Below, in pieces: positions 10,251-21,663 of a stretch of 64,000 nt of DNA. The DNA is taken from positions 112,628,999-112,692,998 of the forward strand of contig OW240918.1 in the NCBI GenBank assembly GCA_933207985.1, in the 5' to 3' direction. Position 1 is the stretch's first letter; each line of letters begins with the position of its first letter. The translations under genes were made by a program, and so were the position numbers. The stretch is from Pelobates cultripes. Taxonomy: Eukaryota > Chordata > Amphibia > Anura > Pelobatidae. Under the pieces are notes generated by a model, which had not been told where the DNA came from, ran no database searches, and was given only the letters and a program-made list of their open reading frames with translations.

Positions 10251-12162
10251 GATTTCAGTACAAAGCATAAAAAAGATCAGATAATCAAGCCTCTGCCTTA
10301 ATTGCTTCTAACCTAGAGGGTTACGTGTGTGGGGAAGGGGAGAAGAGTAGTGATGACAAATCCCACTTAAATGTGGCATTAACCAACTATCATATGTAGT
10401 AAAGTAGCCAACAAAAAGAAAATACATGCTTAAAGTAAATAGAAAAAAGAAAAGAGAACAACATATTTGCATGTATCTCAACATTGAGGAACCAGTGTTT
10501 TTAAAAACTCAGCAAATGATATACAAGTATATGTTACCATTCCCTTCCCCTATTTGTGCATGTCCAACCTGACAATAAAGAGTTATCTAGTTCGGCCAGG
10601 CAGATATCTCATCAGAACAGTCCGTATCACAATCTTTTTGGTCCCAGCTGGAGAAGAGAGGCTCTGTCTCTTGTGCTATGTGTCCACATCAGAGTCCCTT
10701 TTGTCACAACTTCTAAAAACAGCTAGCAATATATATTCAATGACCCAAAAACAAAAATTGTAACACATATGCAATACGTTTTTACCATAACTATTGGCAT
10801 CTCTTATTTTTGACCGAGTGGCGGAGTCAGTGATAGATTCTGCTGAGTGATGTTCGCATTGGCTTTAAGGGCAAATCTGACTTTCAACTTCATCGTTTAG
10901 AAAGACAGCAAAATACAGCAGCAACAAGGAGCTACCAAGTTCAGTCTAAAAATATACACCAGCATGTTATTAGTGAAACTGTTAGAGTCTGAGAACCTTT
11001 CTGCAGGAAAGTCGGCCATAGCCACATTTAGTTTATTAAATGCTAAATTGAAAAATATAAAACTGACATTCCGCTAAGTGAAAAGAGAACACTGGAGAAA
11101 CTGCGGTTTGGTCAAAGTTTCATATTTAATATAGACCATGTCCTGGTCATTCTGGCATGAGGGGATGTGGCTAAGGAGGCAGACTTTATTTAAACATACA
11201 TTTTTTTTTTCAAAAACCAAAACAATTTTAGCATGTAAAGCCAGTAGCATATTAATGAGGGCAAAACGGATCAAATGCATTAATTTGTATTGGCGCCCAA
11301 AATGTTAGTTTAATGAGTGATTAACAAGACCCCATTAGCGGAATATCAAAATGAATAATTGTAGTGATGAAAGCCTGTTGGAGGTACACACCTCTTAAAT
11401 CATTGCAGTGCTTACTCTAATATGCCCCCTACAGGATGGTTGGAATTAATGGGATAAATATATTAAAATATAAAATATTAATATTTAACTATCATTGTGT
11501 AAATGTTTAAAATTGATAACCTTGTTTAGCAAATTTCTCATATGTTTAAACTCAGTAACCTTATGAAATCTATAACCTTATAAATTTAACTATAATGTGA
11601 TGTTCATGCAAACCGTGATATACTTAACGCAAGGTAATTTTCAGTATCATTTTAGTGTGTCCTATATGTCTCCCCTTAGATACTTTTTTTACATTGGGTG
11701 CAACAGGATAATTTTCAGTAAGTCAGATCTATGCTTCTATCCTATAAATATAAGTAATAACTCATATTAATTCACTGCCCATTGAGCAAACAAACTTAAG
11801 ATATGGGTGGAATTCCATTATAGGCCCATTTATTTAGCATATTCATTGATGTTTTCTGTATAATATTATCCATCAAAATTCAGCCAGATAACTTTAATTG
11901 ACATGTGTTTGTTTAATAGGCGTAGCAAGCCTGCTTTGATTTAATTTAATTAATTAGCCCAGTGAAACACAAAATGTATGGGAGGCGATATGACCTATTT
12001 CCAGACAAACCACATATTACAAGAGAATTGCTCTAAAGCAGCATAGCCATGTCATAAATAATGGAAGCACTTTTTTAATCTTTTTTTTTCGATTTTTCCT
12101 TTTCAGAGATACCCAAGGCGAAACAATGTTTTATCCAACTACGACAAAGTCTATATGATGGT
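10251..12162. other. No recognisable gene; AT-rich
   Basis: Nearly 2 kb without a supported feature. Open frames of 60-70 codons (10554-10763, 11074-11280) carry no motif. Could be intron, intergenic DNA or very old repeats. Confidence 0.4.
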
Positions 12163-12242
12163 TTAACCCTTTAAGGACACAACTTCAGAAATAAAAGGGA
12201 ATCATGATGGAATATTTCCGTCATGTGTCCTTAAGGGGTTAA
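12163..12242. mobile_element. 80 bp MITE with TTAA ends
   Basis: The ends TTAACCCTTTAAGGACAC and, complemented, TTAACCCCTTAAGGACAC form an 18 bp inverted repeat with one mismatch, enclosing about 44 bp. TTAA at both ends fits a TTAA-target superfamily (Kolobok/T2 or piggyBac). No coding capacity. Confidence 0.75.
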
Positions 12243-12339
12243 ATTAAAATCAATATAGCTAAAATTTAATTTTGCTTAATTTCAGTAGATTAATTTAAGC
12301 TACGTGTAGTGGTGTGACAATAATGCCCATATTTAAATA

Positions 12340-12880
12340 GTTATTCTAGGCACCATGACCACTTTATCTAATTTACGTAGTCATGGTGCCTGAAGACATT
12401 GGCTAGCTCACATTTCAGTAGTGTAAAACTCCTTTTTGATCAGTAAAACTCCTTTTTGCATTCCCTAGGTGCCTGCGCAGGCTCATTCGTATTAGCAATA
12501 TCAATTTCGACCAAATTTGTGCAGTATTGACTGGCCTAGCTAGTTAACCAGGGGCAATACTACAGCGCTGGAGCCCTAATTAGTTTTCTGAAAAGCCACT
12601 GGTCAAATTTTGTTATTCTTTCATTGTTAACCCATGCCCTCTGTAACATGCCGTGTTATATTTACTCCACATTTGGAGTTAATTATAACCACAAAAGTGC
12701 GCTGTGGTGATTATGGTGCCAAAATTGCCCTTGTGCCCTCCCTGTGTAATATGTCAAACTGTATCACAATAGTTTGACAACTTACCTGTATCCCGTCAGT
12801 AACTATGGCTCCAGCCCAATAGCTCCACTGAACGAAGCAGGGCCAGGGCCATGCAAGGATGCATTGGGGTATTGCTGTGA
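12340..12880. mobile_element. MITE-like repeat, family A (AGGCACCATGACCAC hairpin)
   Basis: A hairpin AGGCACCATGACCA...TAGTCATGGTGCCT at about 12348-12393 opens the element. From 12690 on, the text GATTATGGTGCCAAAATTGCCCTTGTG and CTCCACTGAACGAAGCAGGGCC is shared with the copy at 17585-17770. Exact ends are uncertain. Confidence 0.6.
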
Positions 12881-13501
12881 GTACAGGGTTTTAATGCGGT
12901 GGGTGCAAGTCTTGTGCTGCATGTTTGGGGTTAATGATTAATGTTGTTGGTGCAGGATTATTTAATACTTAATAGTTTACTACAGCAGGTGTGGAGTTTA
13001 ATAACATAGGTATATATAATGCTCTAAATTCTTGCATTGATTTGGTGTCAATATGATTTAGATTTTAGGATTTTAGACTGTAGTTTATTTGAGGACACAG
13101 GATAAACAGACGTTTCGGGCACAAGCCCTTTTTCAATGGTATAGTCCTAAAGTATACAGACAACACAAGTGATATATACACAAGAAATAAAGTGCTTACA
13201 TCACAAAGATTGCCACCCCAAGTAATCATAAAATGCAAACAGCTGTAGGATCAGTCTCTGTGTTCCCGGTATTTCAAATACCTCCATAGACGTCCGGGTT
13301 CGGCAGATGCGTACGTGATGACGTCAGACGTCACGCCCGTCGCGTGTGACGTAATCACGTTCCATTGCTAGGATTTAGCTTTTAGAAAACATCTAAGGAT
13401 TTAGGGTTGTGTTTTTTTTCCATGCTCATACCGGGTCACACCAGAATGTTAGGACATGCCAGTTTGTCATAACTGTGTTAAAGCTCAGGCAGAGGAAACC
13501 T
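12881..13501. repeat. Mostly unclassified; fragment with CGTTTCGGGCACAAGCCC
   Basis: Around 13085-13375 the minus strand reads GGGCTTGTGCCCGAAACGTC, a phrase of the kind found near the ends of Penelope-like and related vertebrate elements, and it is followed by CG-rich GTGATGACGTCAGACGTCACG. No coding domain is seen. The remainder has no recognisable feature. Confidence 0.3.
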
Positions 13502-13719
13502 CAGGGGCCCGGTGCAAGAATCTGTTAAGGACCCCCCGCCCTTGCTATAGAACAGAGGTAGACAATAGGTAGCTCCTCAGCTGCCGTCCATATCCTATGA
13601 TGGTTTGACATCATGTTTTTGTATGGAGTATATTTTAGTGAATGTTTATTTGTATATAATGCAGAGGTTTGTATGTAGTGTTGGCATTTAAATCAGGGCC
13701 ACACAGATGCCCACGGACA

Positions 13720-14012
13720 TATATACACACGGATATACTACGAGAGAGATACACACACAGATTGACACACATCCACAGTAACACTGACAAATATTGCCAT
13801 ACATGCAAAAAAAAAACACAGATCCACATTTACTGATACATACACTGACCCACACAAACACTGACACACATGCAGATACATACACTGACACACATGCAAT
13901 AACATACACTGACACACACTGACACACATGCACAGATACATACACTTGCACAGATACATACACTGACACACACAAACACAGACACACATTCATAGATGCA
14001 TGCACAGACACA
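13720..14012. repeat. CA-rich minisatellite (CACTGACACACATGCA)
   Basis: Units of CACTGACACACATGCAGATACATA and variants. Overlapping minus-strand open frames rich in Cys and Val (61-107 codons) are repeat translations. Confidence 0.9.
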
Positions 14013-14308
14013 CATGCTTAGAAACTCTGCCTTGTTCCTGTCAAAGACTGCAATTCCCTATTTGTGTCAGACAATTTCACAACCCAGATCCAAGTAGCCC
14101 TGTCACACTGTGATCTAAGTAGGCCTTCCTTGTGTCCTCCCATGTGCCCCCTGCCCTGCTGTTCCATTGCTGTGCCCATGGTACAGTGTGTCTCTTTGTT
14201 ACTCTATGATTGCCCCTGACCACAGGGCGCACCGGCTCTGGGGGTGCAAGATTTCAGTGACCAGCAGGAGGGAAGCGCGCCCTCCTGCCAGGCCACCTTC
14301 TAATCAGA

Positions 14309-14462
14309 GGCGGCGAGGGAGCTCTAACCTCTCTGCTCTGCTCCCTCGCGCGCCATTTGCTGATGCCGCGGAAGCCAGAATATGACATCATATTCTGGCT
14401 CCCGGCATCAGTAGACAGCCTGCTTGGGAGCAGAGCAGAGAGGTTAGAGCTCCCTTGCCGCA
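14309..14462. repeat. Palindrome in the composite element
   Basis: GCGGCGAGGGAGCTCTAACCTCTCTGCTCTGCTCCC pairs with the right arm GGGAGCAGAGCAGAGAGGTTAGAGCTCCC. An inner arm, GATGCCG...GAAGCCAGAATATGA, pairs across TCATATTCTGGCTCCCGGCATC. The same GAGGGAGCTC and GGCTCCC words occur in the palindrome at 8359-8557, so the two are related. Confidence 0.85.
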
Positions 14463-14559
14463 TCTGACAGGAATTCTGCCACCCTCCGCAGTGAAGCCCC
14501 ACTGGACCCCAGGGACAGCTCCATGCCAGCTCTCCAGGTAGGGAGGCTGGGTGGACATT

Positions 14560-14860
14560 AATTATTAATTTGTGTGTGTCTGTAAGTGAATGTGTGAGTG
14601 TGTGTATGTGAGTGATTGTATGAATGTGTGCATGTGAGTGTATGAGTGTGTTTGTCAGTGTGAGTGTGTGTCTGTCAGTGTGTGTGTGTCTGTCAAATCA
14701 GTGAGAGTATGTTTGTCATTGACTCTGTGTCTGTCAATCAGTGTGTGTGTGTGTGTGTGTGTCTGTCAATGAATGAGTGTGTGTCAGATCAGTGAGTCTG
14801 TGTCTGTCAGTGACGTCTGTGTGTTTGTCATTGAGTGTGTGTGACTGTTAGTGTGTACAC
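14560..14860. repeat. TG-rich minisatellite (GTGTGTGTCTGTCAGTGAG)
   Basis: Follows the palindrome and the phrase CCACTGGACCCCAGGGA exactly as in the element at 8227-9270. Units contain GTCTGTCA(A)T and TG tracts of varying length. Confidence 0.92.
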
Positions 14861-14889
14861 ACCACTGAGTGTAGCTGGGCGTGGCAGAG

Positions 14890-15003
14890 CGCGGTACAGG
14901 AGCTTCTGTTTCCTGTACCCAACCAGACTGACAGGAGGAGCTCACTGAGAGAGCACTTCCTGTCAGTCCAGCCAGGTACAGAAAACTGAAGCTCCTGTAG
15001 AGG
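14890..15003. repeat. Second palindrome of the composite element
   Basis: Outer arms GTACAGGAGCTTCTGTTTCC and GGTACAGAAAACTGAAGCTCC pair imperfectly. Inner arms GACTGACAGGA and TCCTGTCAGTC pair perfectly around a short loop. Confidence 0.8.
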
Positions 15004-15069
15004 ATCTGCTTTGCTCAGCAACGCTACAAGAGAGGTAGGAGGCACACCAGGAAGGGGAGTGTGACCCCC

Positions 15070-15200
15070 AATTGGGTTGGGGTGCACCAAGGGACAGGGA
15101 GGGGAGGGAAGGGGAGAGAAACACCAAGGGACAGGGAAAAGAGGGGGGGGGGAGAGGAACACTAAGGGACAGGGGAGGGAGGGGACCACTAATGGACGGT
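15070..15200. repeat. G-rich minisatellite (CACCAAGGGACAGGG)
   Basis: Three units of roughly 45 bp, each beginning CAC(C/T)AAGGGACAGGG followed by a purine tract of GGGGAGGG or GGGGGGGG type. Confidence 0.75.
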
Positions 15201-15351
15201 GTCAGGGTTTACCTGAATGGGAGTCTGTAGCGCAGATATATATGCTCACCCTTGCAATTAAACACAGGTCAAGGTGGTCAGGTAAGAACTCACCTGGCCT
15301 GTGAGTCTGCGCACGGGGGCTGTGCAGGATAATGCTCCAAGTCGCAGTACA

Positions 15352-15459
15352 GGTACGACCATACCAGTCTGAAATTGCCTGATCTCGTCAGATTTTAGAA
15401 GCCATCCAGACTCCTATCATCAAAATCAGTCATACTGGGTCCTGGTCATCGGACCGCCA
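15352..15459 (+). pseudogene. 5S rRNA-like pseudogene or 5S-derived SINE fragment
   Basis: The segment follows vertebrate 5S rRNA: GGTACGACCATACCA, then CTGAAATTGCCTGATCTCGTC, then GAAGCCATCCAG, GGGTCCTGGTCATC and GGACCGCC near the 3' side. These match the 5S order TACGGCCATACCA, CCTGAA, GATCTCGTC, GAAGC, GGGCCTGGTTAGTA and GACCGCC. The part between the A box and the intermediate element is altered (ATTTTAGAAG for ATCTCGGAAG), and the stretch near 15410-15440 is diverged. A functional 5S gene would be about 120 bp and well conserved, so this copy is dead. It may be a plain pseudogene or the head of a 5S-derived SINE. Confidence 0.75.
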
Positions 15460-15636
15460 CTCTTGACAGACAGGGAGGAGATAGGGGCTGATTAAGAGGC
15501 ACATAGGTGAAGATGTTAATTTTAAAGGGGGGGCAGAAAAATGCATCTTCGCTTATGTACCCAAAAATCCTTGCACCGGCCCTGCCCCTGACATATGGCT
15601 CTCTGTCACACACAAGCCTGGGCACAGCTTTCAGAC

Positions 15637-15830
15637 AGTGATGACTGCCCCCCACTCCTGCTCCTGTATACCTTTATGTGATGACTGCCCCCCACTCCTG
15701 CTCCTGTATACCTTTATGTGATGACTGCCCCCCCACTCCTGCCCCTGTATACCTTTATGTGATGACTGCCCCTGTATACCATTATGTGATGACTGTCCCC
15801 ACTCCTGTCCCTGATTACCTGTATACACAT
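15637..15830. repeat. About 41 bp tandem repeat (GATGACTGCCCCCCACTCCTG)
   Basis: Four to five units of GATGACTGCCCC(C)CACTCCTGC plus TCCTGTATACCTTTATGT. One unit is shortened. It lies just outside the right end of the composite element. Confidence 0.9.
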
Positions 15831-16150
15831 TGCCATAGGTGCCACTGCCAGGTCAATGGGAACTCCAAAACCCGCTCACAATCTGCCAGCAAGCACCTGA
15901 AGCCCCTCACACAAAGGGAGGACCCGGACCTTTCTCACACTCACTGCTCACCAGAGAATCACTTCCTGTTCGCTCCTGAAGTCATGTATCCGTCCTAGCA
16001 CAGACAGTCAAAAAAGATGGATCAGGAGGGGTCACCGCAGCCAGGCCCCTTTGAGTGACGGGCCAAGTCACACCCAGTCACCTTTGCGACCGTGGTAGTA
16101 CCACCACTGAGCTCAGGCCTTCTAGGATGTAAAGGCACATCCAAATGTCA
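15831..16150. other. No recognisable gene; possible hAT end near 16110
   Basis: GGTAGTACCACCACTGAG near 16095-16112 looks like a hAT-type right end, but no partner is found. The open frame 15678-15998 is mostly the tandem repeat. Confidence 0.3.
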
Positions 16151-17354
16151 TTAAGGGATTAAAAAGAGAGACAAGGGATTGTATGAAGATGCGAGTGGAT
16201 TTTTGAATGGTTTTTATTTATTTATTTTTTTAAACTGGAGTATAAAAACTTTCAGTATCATGATAATTTTTTTTAATAGATTCAGCAGTTTTATTTTTTT
16301 ATTATATAAATCAACATTAACTAGACAGTTGCAAACATTTTCTACAATATGGGGAGTGAATTGGTGTTCTGTACCTGGCTAGTCGAAAGACCTTTTATGA
16401 CATAGGCTGTTCTCAACATTATGAAAAATATTTGCTTCATTGGTGGATGATTCAGTGGGTTTGACAGCTGATATCCCAAACCCCCTCCAGAACATGTTGC
16501 ACATACAGTCAGTGGTGTAGAAGAATTGAACTCTGAAGCACTAGAATCAAATCTTTTTCACAGTCATTTTTAACTAGGTCACCCAAATTGCTTGCCATAA
16601 GGAGTCACTTGACCAGTTGGGTTCTCAGAGTCCAACCGCAGCTACCCCTTTTATATATATTATAATTACACCAGTAGATTTCAGCTTTCTGGGCGATGGA
16701 CTCTTTCGGCTAGGGACATTAAGGGCATGCATCTTATCAATCCCTTGTACATATTACTGCGCTTTTAACATAATCTAAAACAACAGAATGTAAACAGGCA
16801 ATGATACAATCGAGGTAGTGGGTTTTTCGCTGGTATAGAACATCTCCTCAGCACAAGTGACAGAAAAAATATATTAAAAATAGCTGTAAAGTCACTGAAG
16901 AATTTTCAAAACTGTTAACACAAATGTTTTGAATGCTTTAGTGATTAATGTAATGTTTTCTTAAAGTGTCAGTTGGCGTTGCAATTTTGTCAACTTGTTA
17001 TACTGCCTGAATGTCCTGTTCTTTTTAAACTTTTACCCCAAGTCTTTAATTCTCACTCCCCCTCCCCAAAATAATCCATTCCTTTTTGCACTCACAAAAT
17101 TATTGGTATAAAGCTAACAATATGATTTTTGACAATATTAAAATTCAAATATAAAGTCCCAGAATAGCTGTATATTTTTGAACTGGGTCATTTTTAAAGC
17201 TGCATATAATGGTATCAATACTGTAGATTTTTTGATGCGCAGAGTCAGTTGGGAGTTGATCGTATGAGTAAAGTCACAAGGGGGAGAGCACAGTGCATTT
17301 GTTGAACAGTCGCTTTCTCCCAGCACCAACAGAGGGGAAAATGAAGGCTCCCAC
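16151..17354. other. No recognisable feature
   Basis: AT-rich, about 1.2 kb. Open frames at 16179-16382 and 17138-17362 show no motif. Confidence 0.4.
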
Positions 17355-17572
17355 AGCTGCATGAAGATGCATATTTATCGTTAAACACATATGTCTTACA
17401 CGCGTCTTTCTGGAAATGAAAGGCTTATAGAAAAAAAAAGGCAAATGAAAACTACTACAGTTTTCTGAAGATAAAATTTAAGACACAAAATCACATTCTA
17501 ACTTACAGTACTTGGCTTGCCGCATGTTGATGTAGATAACACGAGAAATTGGGATGGGTTGTGGCTCACTTC
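17355..17572. repeat. Dispersed repeat B, copy 1
   Basis: Shares with 19285-19515 the order GAAAGGCTTATAGAAAAAAAA, GCAAATGAAAA, AATCACATT, AACTTACAGT and GGGATGGGTTGTGGCTCA. On the minus strand both copies have CTGTAAGTT, a good 5' splice-site consensus, in the same place. Origin unknown. Confidence 0.65.
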
Positions 17573-17584
17573 AAGTACCATACC

Positions 17585-18189
17585 TACAAGAGTGTGCTGT
17601 AGGTGTTATGGTGGCAAAATTGCCCTTGTGACCTCCCAGTGTAATTTGTCAAACTGTATCAAAATACAGCTTGACCTGAGTCCCACCAGGCCCCTCTGGC
17701 TCCAGCCCACTAGCTCCACTGAGCTAAGCAGGGCCACGGCCATGCAAGGATGCGCTAATTGGTAGAGAGCATCATGTGATCGTTCTCAGCCAATGAACAT
17801 GTTCCTGTATTGGCTATGCCTAGGCTGAACAGAGCCATTCTATTGGTACTTAGAGGATCCAGGTATGTTGTTAAACCATTCTAAAACTTTCTAACAGGAT
17901 AAACTGGGAGGGTGCAATGGTGCATCTGACACCATACCCACTGCAGCAGTTAGAGGAGCAGAGGTTATAGTGCTTGGATTATTCCTTTACTGTAGCAGTG
18001 AACATAACTACAGAATACAATATAGTTTCAGGGAAAATGTCTCAAACCTGGATTAATGGACACTATTGCTCGGATAAATGCTTCCTCATTTAGCATTGAA
18101 CACTGAACAGAAGGACCGTATTAGGGGACCAGACACTATAATCACTTCAATCAAATGAAGCATTTGCAGTGCCTACAGTATCCCTTTAA
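17585..18189. mobile_element. MITE-like repeat, family A copy 2, ending in a TTAA terminus
   Basis: The first part aligns with 12690-12850 (GTTATGGTGGCAAAATTGCCC, CTCCACTGAGCTAAGCAGGGCC, CATGCAAGGATGC). The right end AGTGCCTACAGTATCCCTTTAA at 18168-18189 has the TTAAAGGGAT terminus, complemented, of T2-type MITEs. Parts between may belong to two elements. Confidence 0.5.
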
Positions 18190-18704
18190 GCTGCTACTCT
18201 CCCAGTACGTTATTATGGTTTATAGTCCAACTCACAAATTCCAGCAACAAATTTATCCATGTAATGCTTATTTGTAGTATCAGAAAATAAGGCTAATTAA
18301 ACAATGTTATGTAGAATGGTTTGTTATTAGGTTATTTGTAATTTATCAACACATTCAGCAATCTGAATAAATTAATAACGGTCATTGTTCATACATTGCG
18401 TTAAAAGGTTTCCTATAACACAGCTGAGACATTTGGCTAAAACCTTCTCCGCAGATGGAGTTGGATACATTAAGTGCTCATGGAAGAGCCAAAAAGGGCA
18501 TTATTCTATCTGAATGGCTATTCAAACCCAGTGTTATTAAATAACCTGAACATGCATCCCTTTAACAGTGGGACCTCTATTTATTTCTATATTTTTCCCT
18601 TATATTTGTTATGTCGGTTATTCTTTTATATATGAAAACTTAATATGGCTTCCCTGTATGCTTCATTGCTTTCCACTATTGTTGTGATCAATGCTTATCA
18701 TGCA
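18190..18704. other. No recognisable feature
   Basis: AT-rich; nothing supported. Confidence 0.4.
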
Positions 18705-19035
18705 TTAAAGGAACACTTCTAGCACCATAAATCCCATGACCATTACAGCGTGTTTTAGAACAGTTTGAATTCTTACTGCTGGGCACAGCCTCCACTACAG
18801 CTCGGAGACAGCTTGGAAGCAGTCTTCAGTGAGCTTAGCCTGATGATGCAGGGCTTAGCTAATTGGCTGAGGGCAATCAGCTGACACTCTCAGTCAATGC
18901 ACTCACCTTGAATTGCAGGGTTTAGCTCAAGAGAGCTAACAGAAGTTCACTGAGTTGTGGAGGAGGCAGGAAAGGTGATCGGTGGCTTCCACTAGTTTCC
19001 ATAGGGATTGCTCCACTTCTAGAACTCTAGACTAC
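18705..19035. mobile_element. T2-type MITE, left end and body
   Basis: Begins TTAAAGGAACACTTCTAGCACCATAA, fitting the TTAAAGGRR start of T2-family MITEs. The right end is not clear. Confidence 0.55.
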
Positions 19036-19284
19036 TTTTTAGAACAGAACACTTGGATAAATCTCCACCAAAATATTTATATTTTTGTTTTTTTTGATAC
19101 ATTATCTTAAACTTACCATTTACAGAAGATCTTTGTTGGGGAAGCCATAATTGTGCCGCTGGTTCTGGACTACAATTCCCATTATTCTCATACTAATTTT
19201 GATTGGCCAAATATTGAATACGAGTCATGGGAGAATAAGTTTTGACATCAAATAGATCATCACTGTTTTGTACTCCGGGTCTGC

Positions 19285-19515
19285 ATATAGATGTGTATTT
19301 ATCTTTAAACACTTGTTTCTTATACATGTCCTTCTTGAAAAGAAAGGCTTATAGAAAAAAAAATAAGCAAATGAAAAAATCCACCACACTTTTTGAGGAG
19401 AATATTTAAAAACATATACATTTCTTAAAAGAAAAAAAAAATAATCACATTTCAACTTACAGTTCTTGTCTTGCAGCTTGCATAACATGAGGAACTGGGA
19501 TGGGTTGTGGCTCAG
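19285..19515. repeat. Dispersed repeat B, copy 2
   Basis: Partner of 17355-17572 in the same orientation, about 1.95 kb away, with A-tract length differences and moderate divergence. Confidence 0.65.
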
Positions 19516-19689
19516 TGAAATTCTGTTTTGTACTTTGTTTTTTCATTTACCTTTTTTTTTGGTCCCCATTTAATTTATTTTCTATCCATTAGGTTATTTT
19601 TTTTATTTTTTTTGATAATTTGGAGTGACTCATGTATATAAATATTCCTTATGTTGCAAAACCAGATTTCTGAAAACCTTAAAAATTTA

Positions 19690-19800
19690 TAGTTTGTTGT
19701 GTCCATCAAGCTCAGCCTCTCACATCTATTTTTGCTGTTGACCCAAATGATGCCTGGGTTCAGTAAAGAACTTTAGTGGATCCTATACATGTCCATTTTA
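19690..19800 (-). mobile_element. Short CR1-type 3' end remnant
   Basis: GTCCATCAAGCTCAGCCTCTC, then TTTTTGCTGTTGACCCAAA, matches the tail of the CR1 element at 5285. About 80-110 bp survive. Confidence 0.5.
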
Positions 19801-20437
19801 CAGAAGCCAGTCAGACTATGGCGCCATCAGCAGAAAAATTGTCAGAGCCACTGGATACTTTATCTACAAATGCCATATACGACGGATGATTTAGAAAATA
19901 AAATCTTTTTATTTATGTAAAAAATAAAGCCTTGCAGTTCTTTTAAGAACTCGCCTAGAGTAATAGACTATAATGCGTGTGGCTGGTATGCAGCCATTAC
20001 TGTGAGCTGTTGTCCAACACTTGGATCTTATTGACATGAATATAAATCTTCTAGATTTGTGCACAGTGAGAACATTTGTATCCTAAACCATTTTTTGAAA
20101 TAACATTTTTCAGAGCACCCCTAAGGTCAGTTTGGCTTGGCAGAATTTTGTTACCGAAAACTTGAACAGTATCAGATGTACCAAGAGGGTATGAAAATGG
20201 ACCAGTCAGTGTCCTGCAAATACACATAATATAAAACTATGTATATATTTTGCTGTACACTAGTAGTAGCATTTTTCTGCCATTTGGTTCACAGATCAAG
20301 TGAGTAAATAAAAGTAACCGATACAGGGAAAATCAGGCGGAACATTAAAAAAATAAATACATCTATATTTAGATGTTTATTACATATATAATATAAACAT
20401 AGATTATTTTAACTGCTCCTCTTTTTTTCACTCTTTT
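19801..20437. other. No recognisable feature
   Basis: AT-rich; nothing supported. Confidence 0.4.
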
Positions 20438-20543
20438 GATTTCTTTTTTTTTTTGTGCCTCGAGCTTGGCCATTGCTCGTTTTTTTGGGTGATTTCTTTT
20501 TTTTTTTGTGCCTCGAGCTTGGCCATTGCTCGTTTTTTTGGGT
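20438..20543. repeat. Perfect 53 bp tandem duplication
   Basis: 20438-20490 and 20491-20543 are identical by eye, including an 11-T run and a 7-T run. Such perfection next to homopolymers implies a recent duplication, or an assembly artefact. Confidence 0.95.
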
Positions 20544-21436
20544 TTGTGATTCTGGTTACTGTTGGCTCACAGTTTACAAATTTGACCGATTACCCAATAA
20601 GCCCAAATTCGGACCAGTTGCAGTTGTGACCAAAACGAATATACAAGTCTAATGTTTTAACTTGGTTTTATATAAAGAAGGGAAACACAATCACTGGGCT
20701 TGCTACAGCCACTACTGTGCTTATGGGAACAGATGTATTTTAGTTGCCGTGAAAATCCTCAAAGCAACAAAGTTGTGTGGATTTTTCTGGCTTCCCAATA
20801 CAGAATATTCTGGGAGGTTATTTTTTTCATGTCAGACTGGCTGAGATACTGCACTGTGAGGGTGACTCATACCTCTGCAGTATATCGAGTGCTCAACTAT
20901 TTTCATTTATGGAGATTCTTGTTATCTGCAAGTCTCCAAGAGCAACGGACACGTATGGAATCAAGTTAAAACATCCACTTCCATTTTGTTTGAAATCTAT
21001 TATTTTTTTCTTGCTTTGAACTTGCCTTGTGCCAAATTTTCATTTTAATGTGTGAATAACGTTAGCAGCCAGAAGACATTTAGAATGCAAATTAAGCACC
21101 TGAACCTCTTAGATCTTAGCTCAGTTAAGGAGATGTATGCTGTAGTTGAAACTGCGCATGTTTCAATGCCATGGGGCAATGCAGCATTAAAAACCAATTT
21201 GCTTCTCACCTAAATTGGTCTTGATGAAAAACTGTACAGAAATCGTTTCGATGCATTAAATTGTTTAAGCAAATCCCTTTATAACTTGATATACCCAACA
21301 TGTTTCTCTGTTAAAGTCTACATGTACTCAAAGGCTTAATAAATGATTGCGTGTTCCCAAATTTGAATATGCTGTACTTTTGAAATAATCCTTTTTATGC
21401 TGTGCCCAAACATCTATCTGATCTTGATTTGAAACT
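20544..21436. other. No recognisable gene
   Basis: Overlapping open frames between 20662 and 21019 occupy different phases of the same DNA and carry no domain motif. Confidence 0.4.
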
Positions 21437-21663
21437 GACGTTACAAGATTTTGTTGAACTATTGTATAACTCTTGTATATCAAATTCTATTTTTTTTATA
21501 GGTATGCTGCTGTTGATAGACATCTGAGCAAAATGGTTTTTTTAGACTAAAAATCCAACAACAATTTGCTCAGATGTATATCAACAGCAACATACTTGTA
21601 AAAAAAAAAAATAGAATTGATATACAAGAGTTACACATTAGTTCAAGAAAATCTTGTGACATT
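21437..21663. mobile_element. Foldback element (about 100 bp arms)
   Basis: The left arm (about 21437-21536) reads ACAAGATTTTGTTGAACT, AACTCTTGTATATCAA, TTCTATTTTTTTTATA and GCTGTTGATAGACATCTGAGC. The right arm (about 21558-21663) carries the complements in reverse order, separated by a loop of about 20 bp. The arms differ by scattered substitutions and a few indels. It fits a MITE-type foldback element. A transcript would fold to a long imperfect hairpin. Confidence 0.85.

Larger units (their letters stand above)
13502..15590. mobile_element. Composite hAT-like element with two hairpins and CA/TG minisatellites
   Basis: The left end CAGGGGCCCGGTGCAAGAAT and the right end, complemented, CAGGGGCAGGGCCGGTGCAAGG form an imperfect terminal inverted repeat of hAT type. 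No matching 8 bp target duplication is visible. The interior carries a CA minisatellite, two separate long palindromes, a TG minisatellite, a G-rich minisatellite and a 5S-rRNA-like segment. The arrangement suggests at least two nested non-autonomous elements. No transposase is encoded. Confidence 0.5.

Noticed and set aside
15637..15830. CRISPR-like or regulatory direct repeats
   Set aside because: A simple 41 bp tandem repeat without unique spacers.
20662..21019. Host gene from three overlapping plus-strand frames
   Set aside because: Different frames over the same DNA, no domain, no splice or codon pattern.
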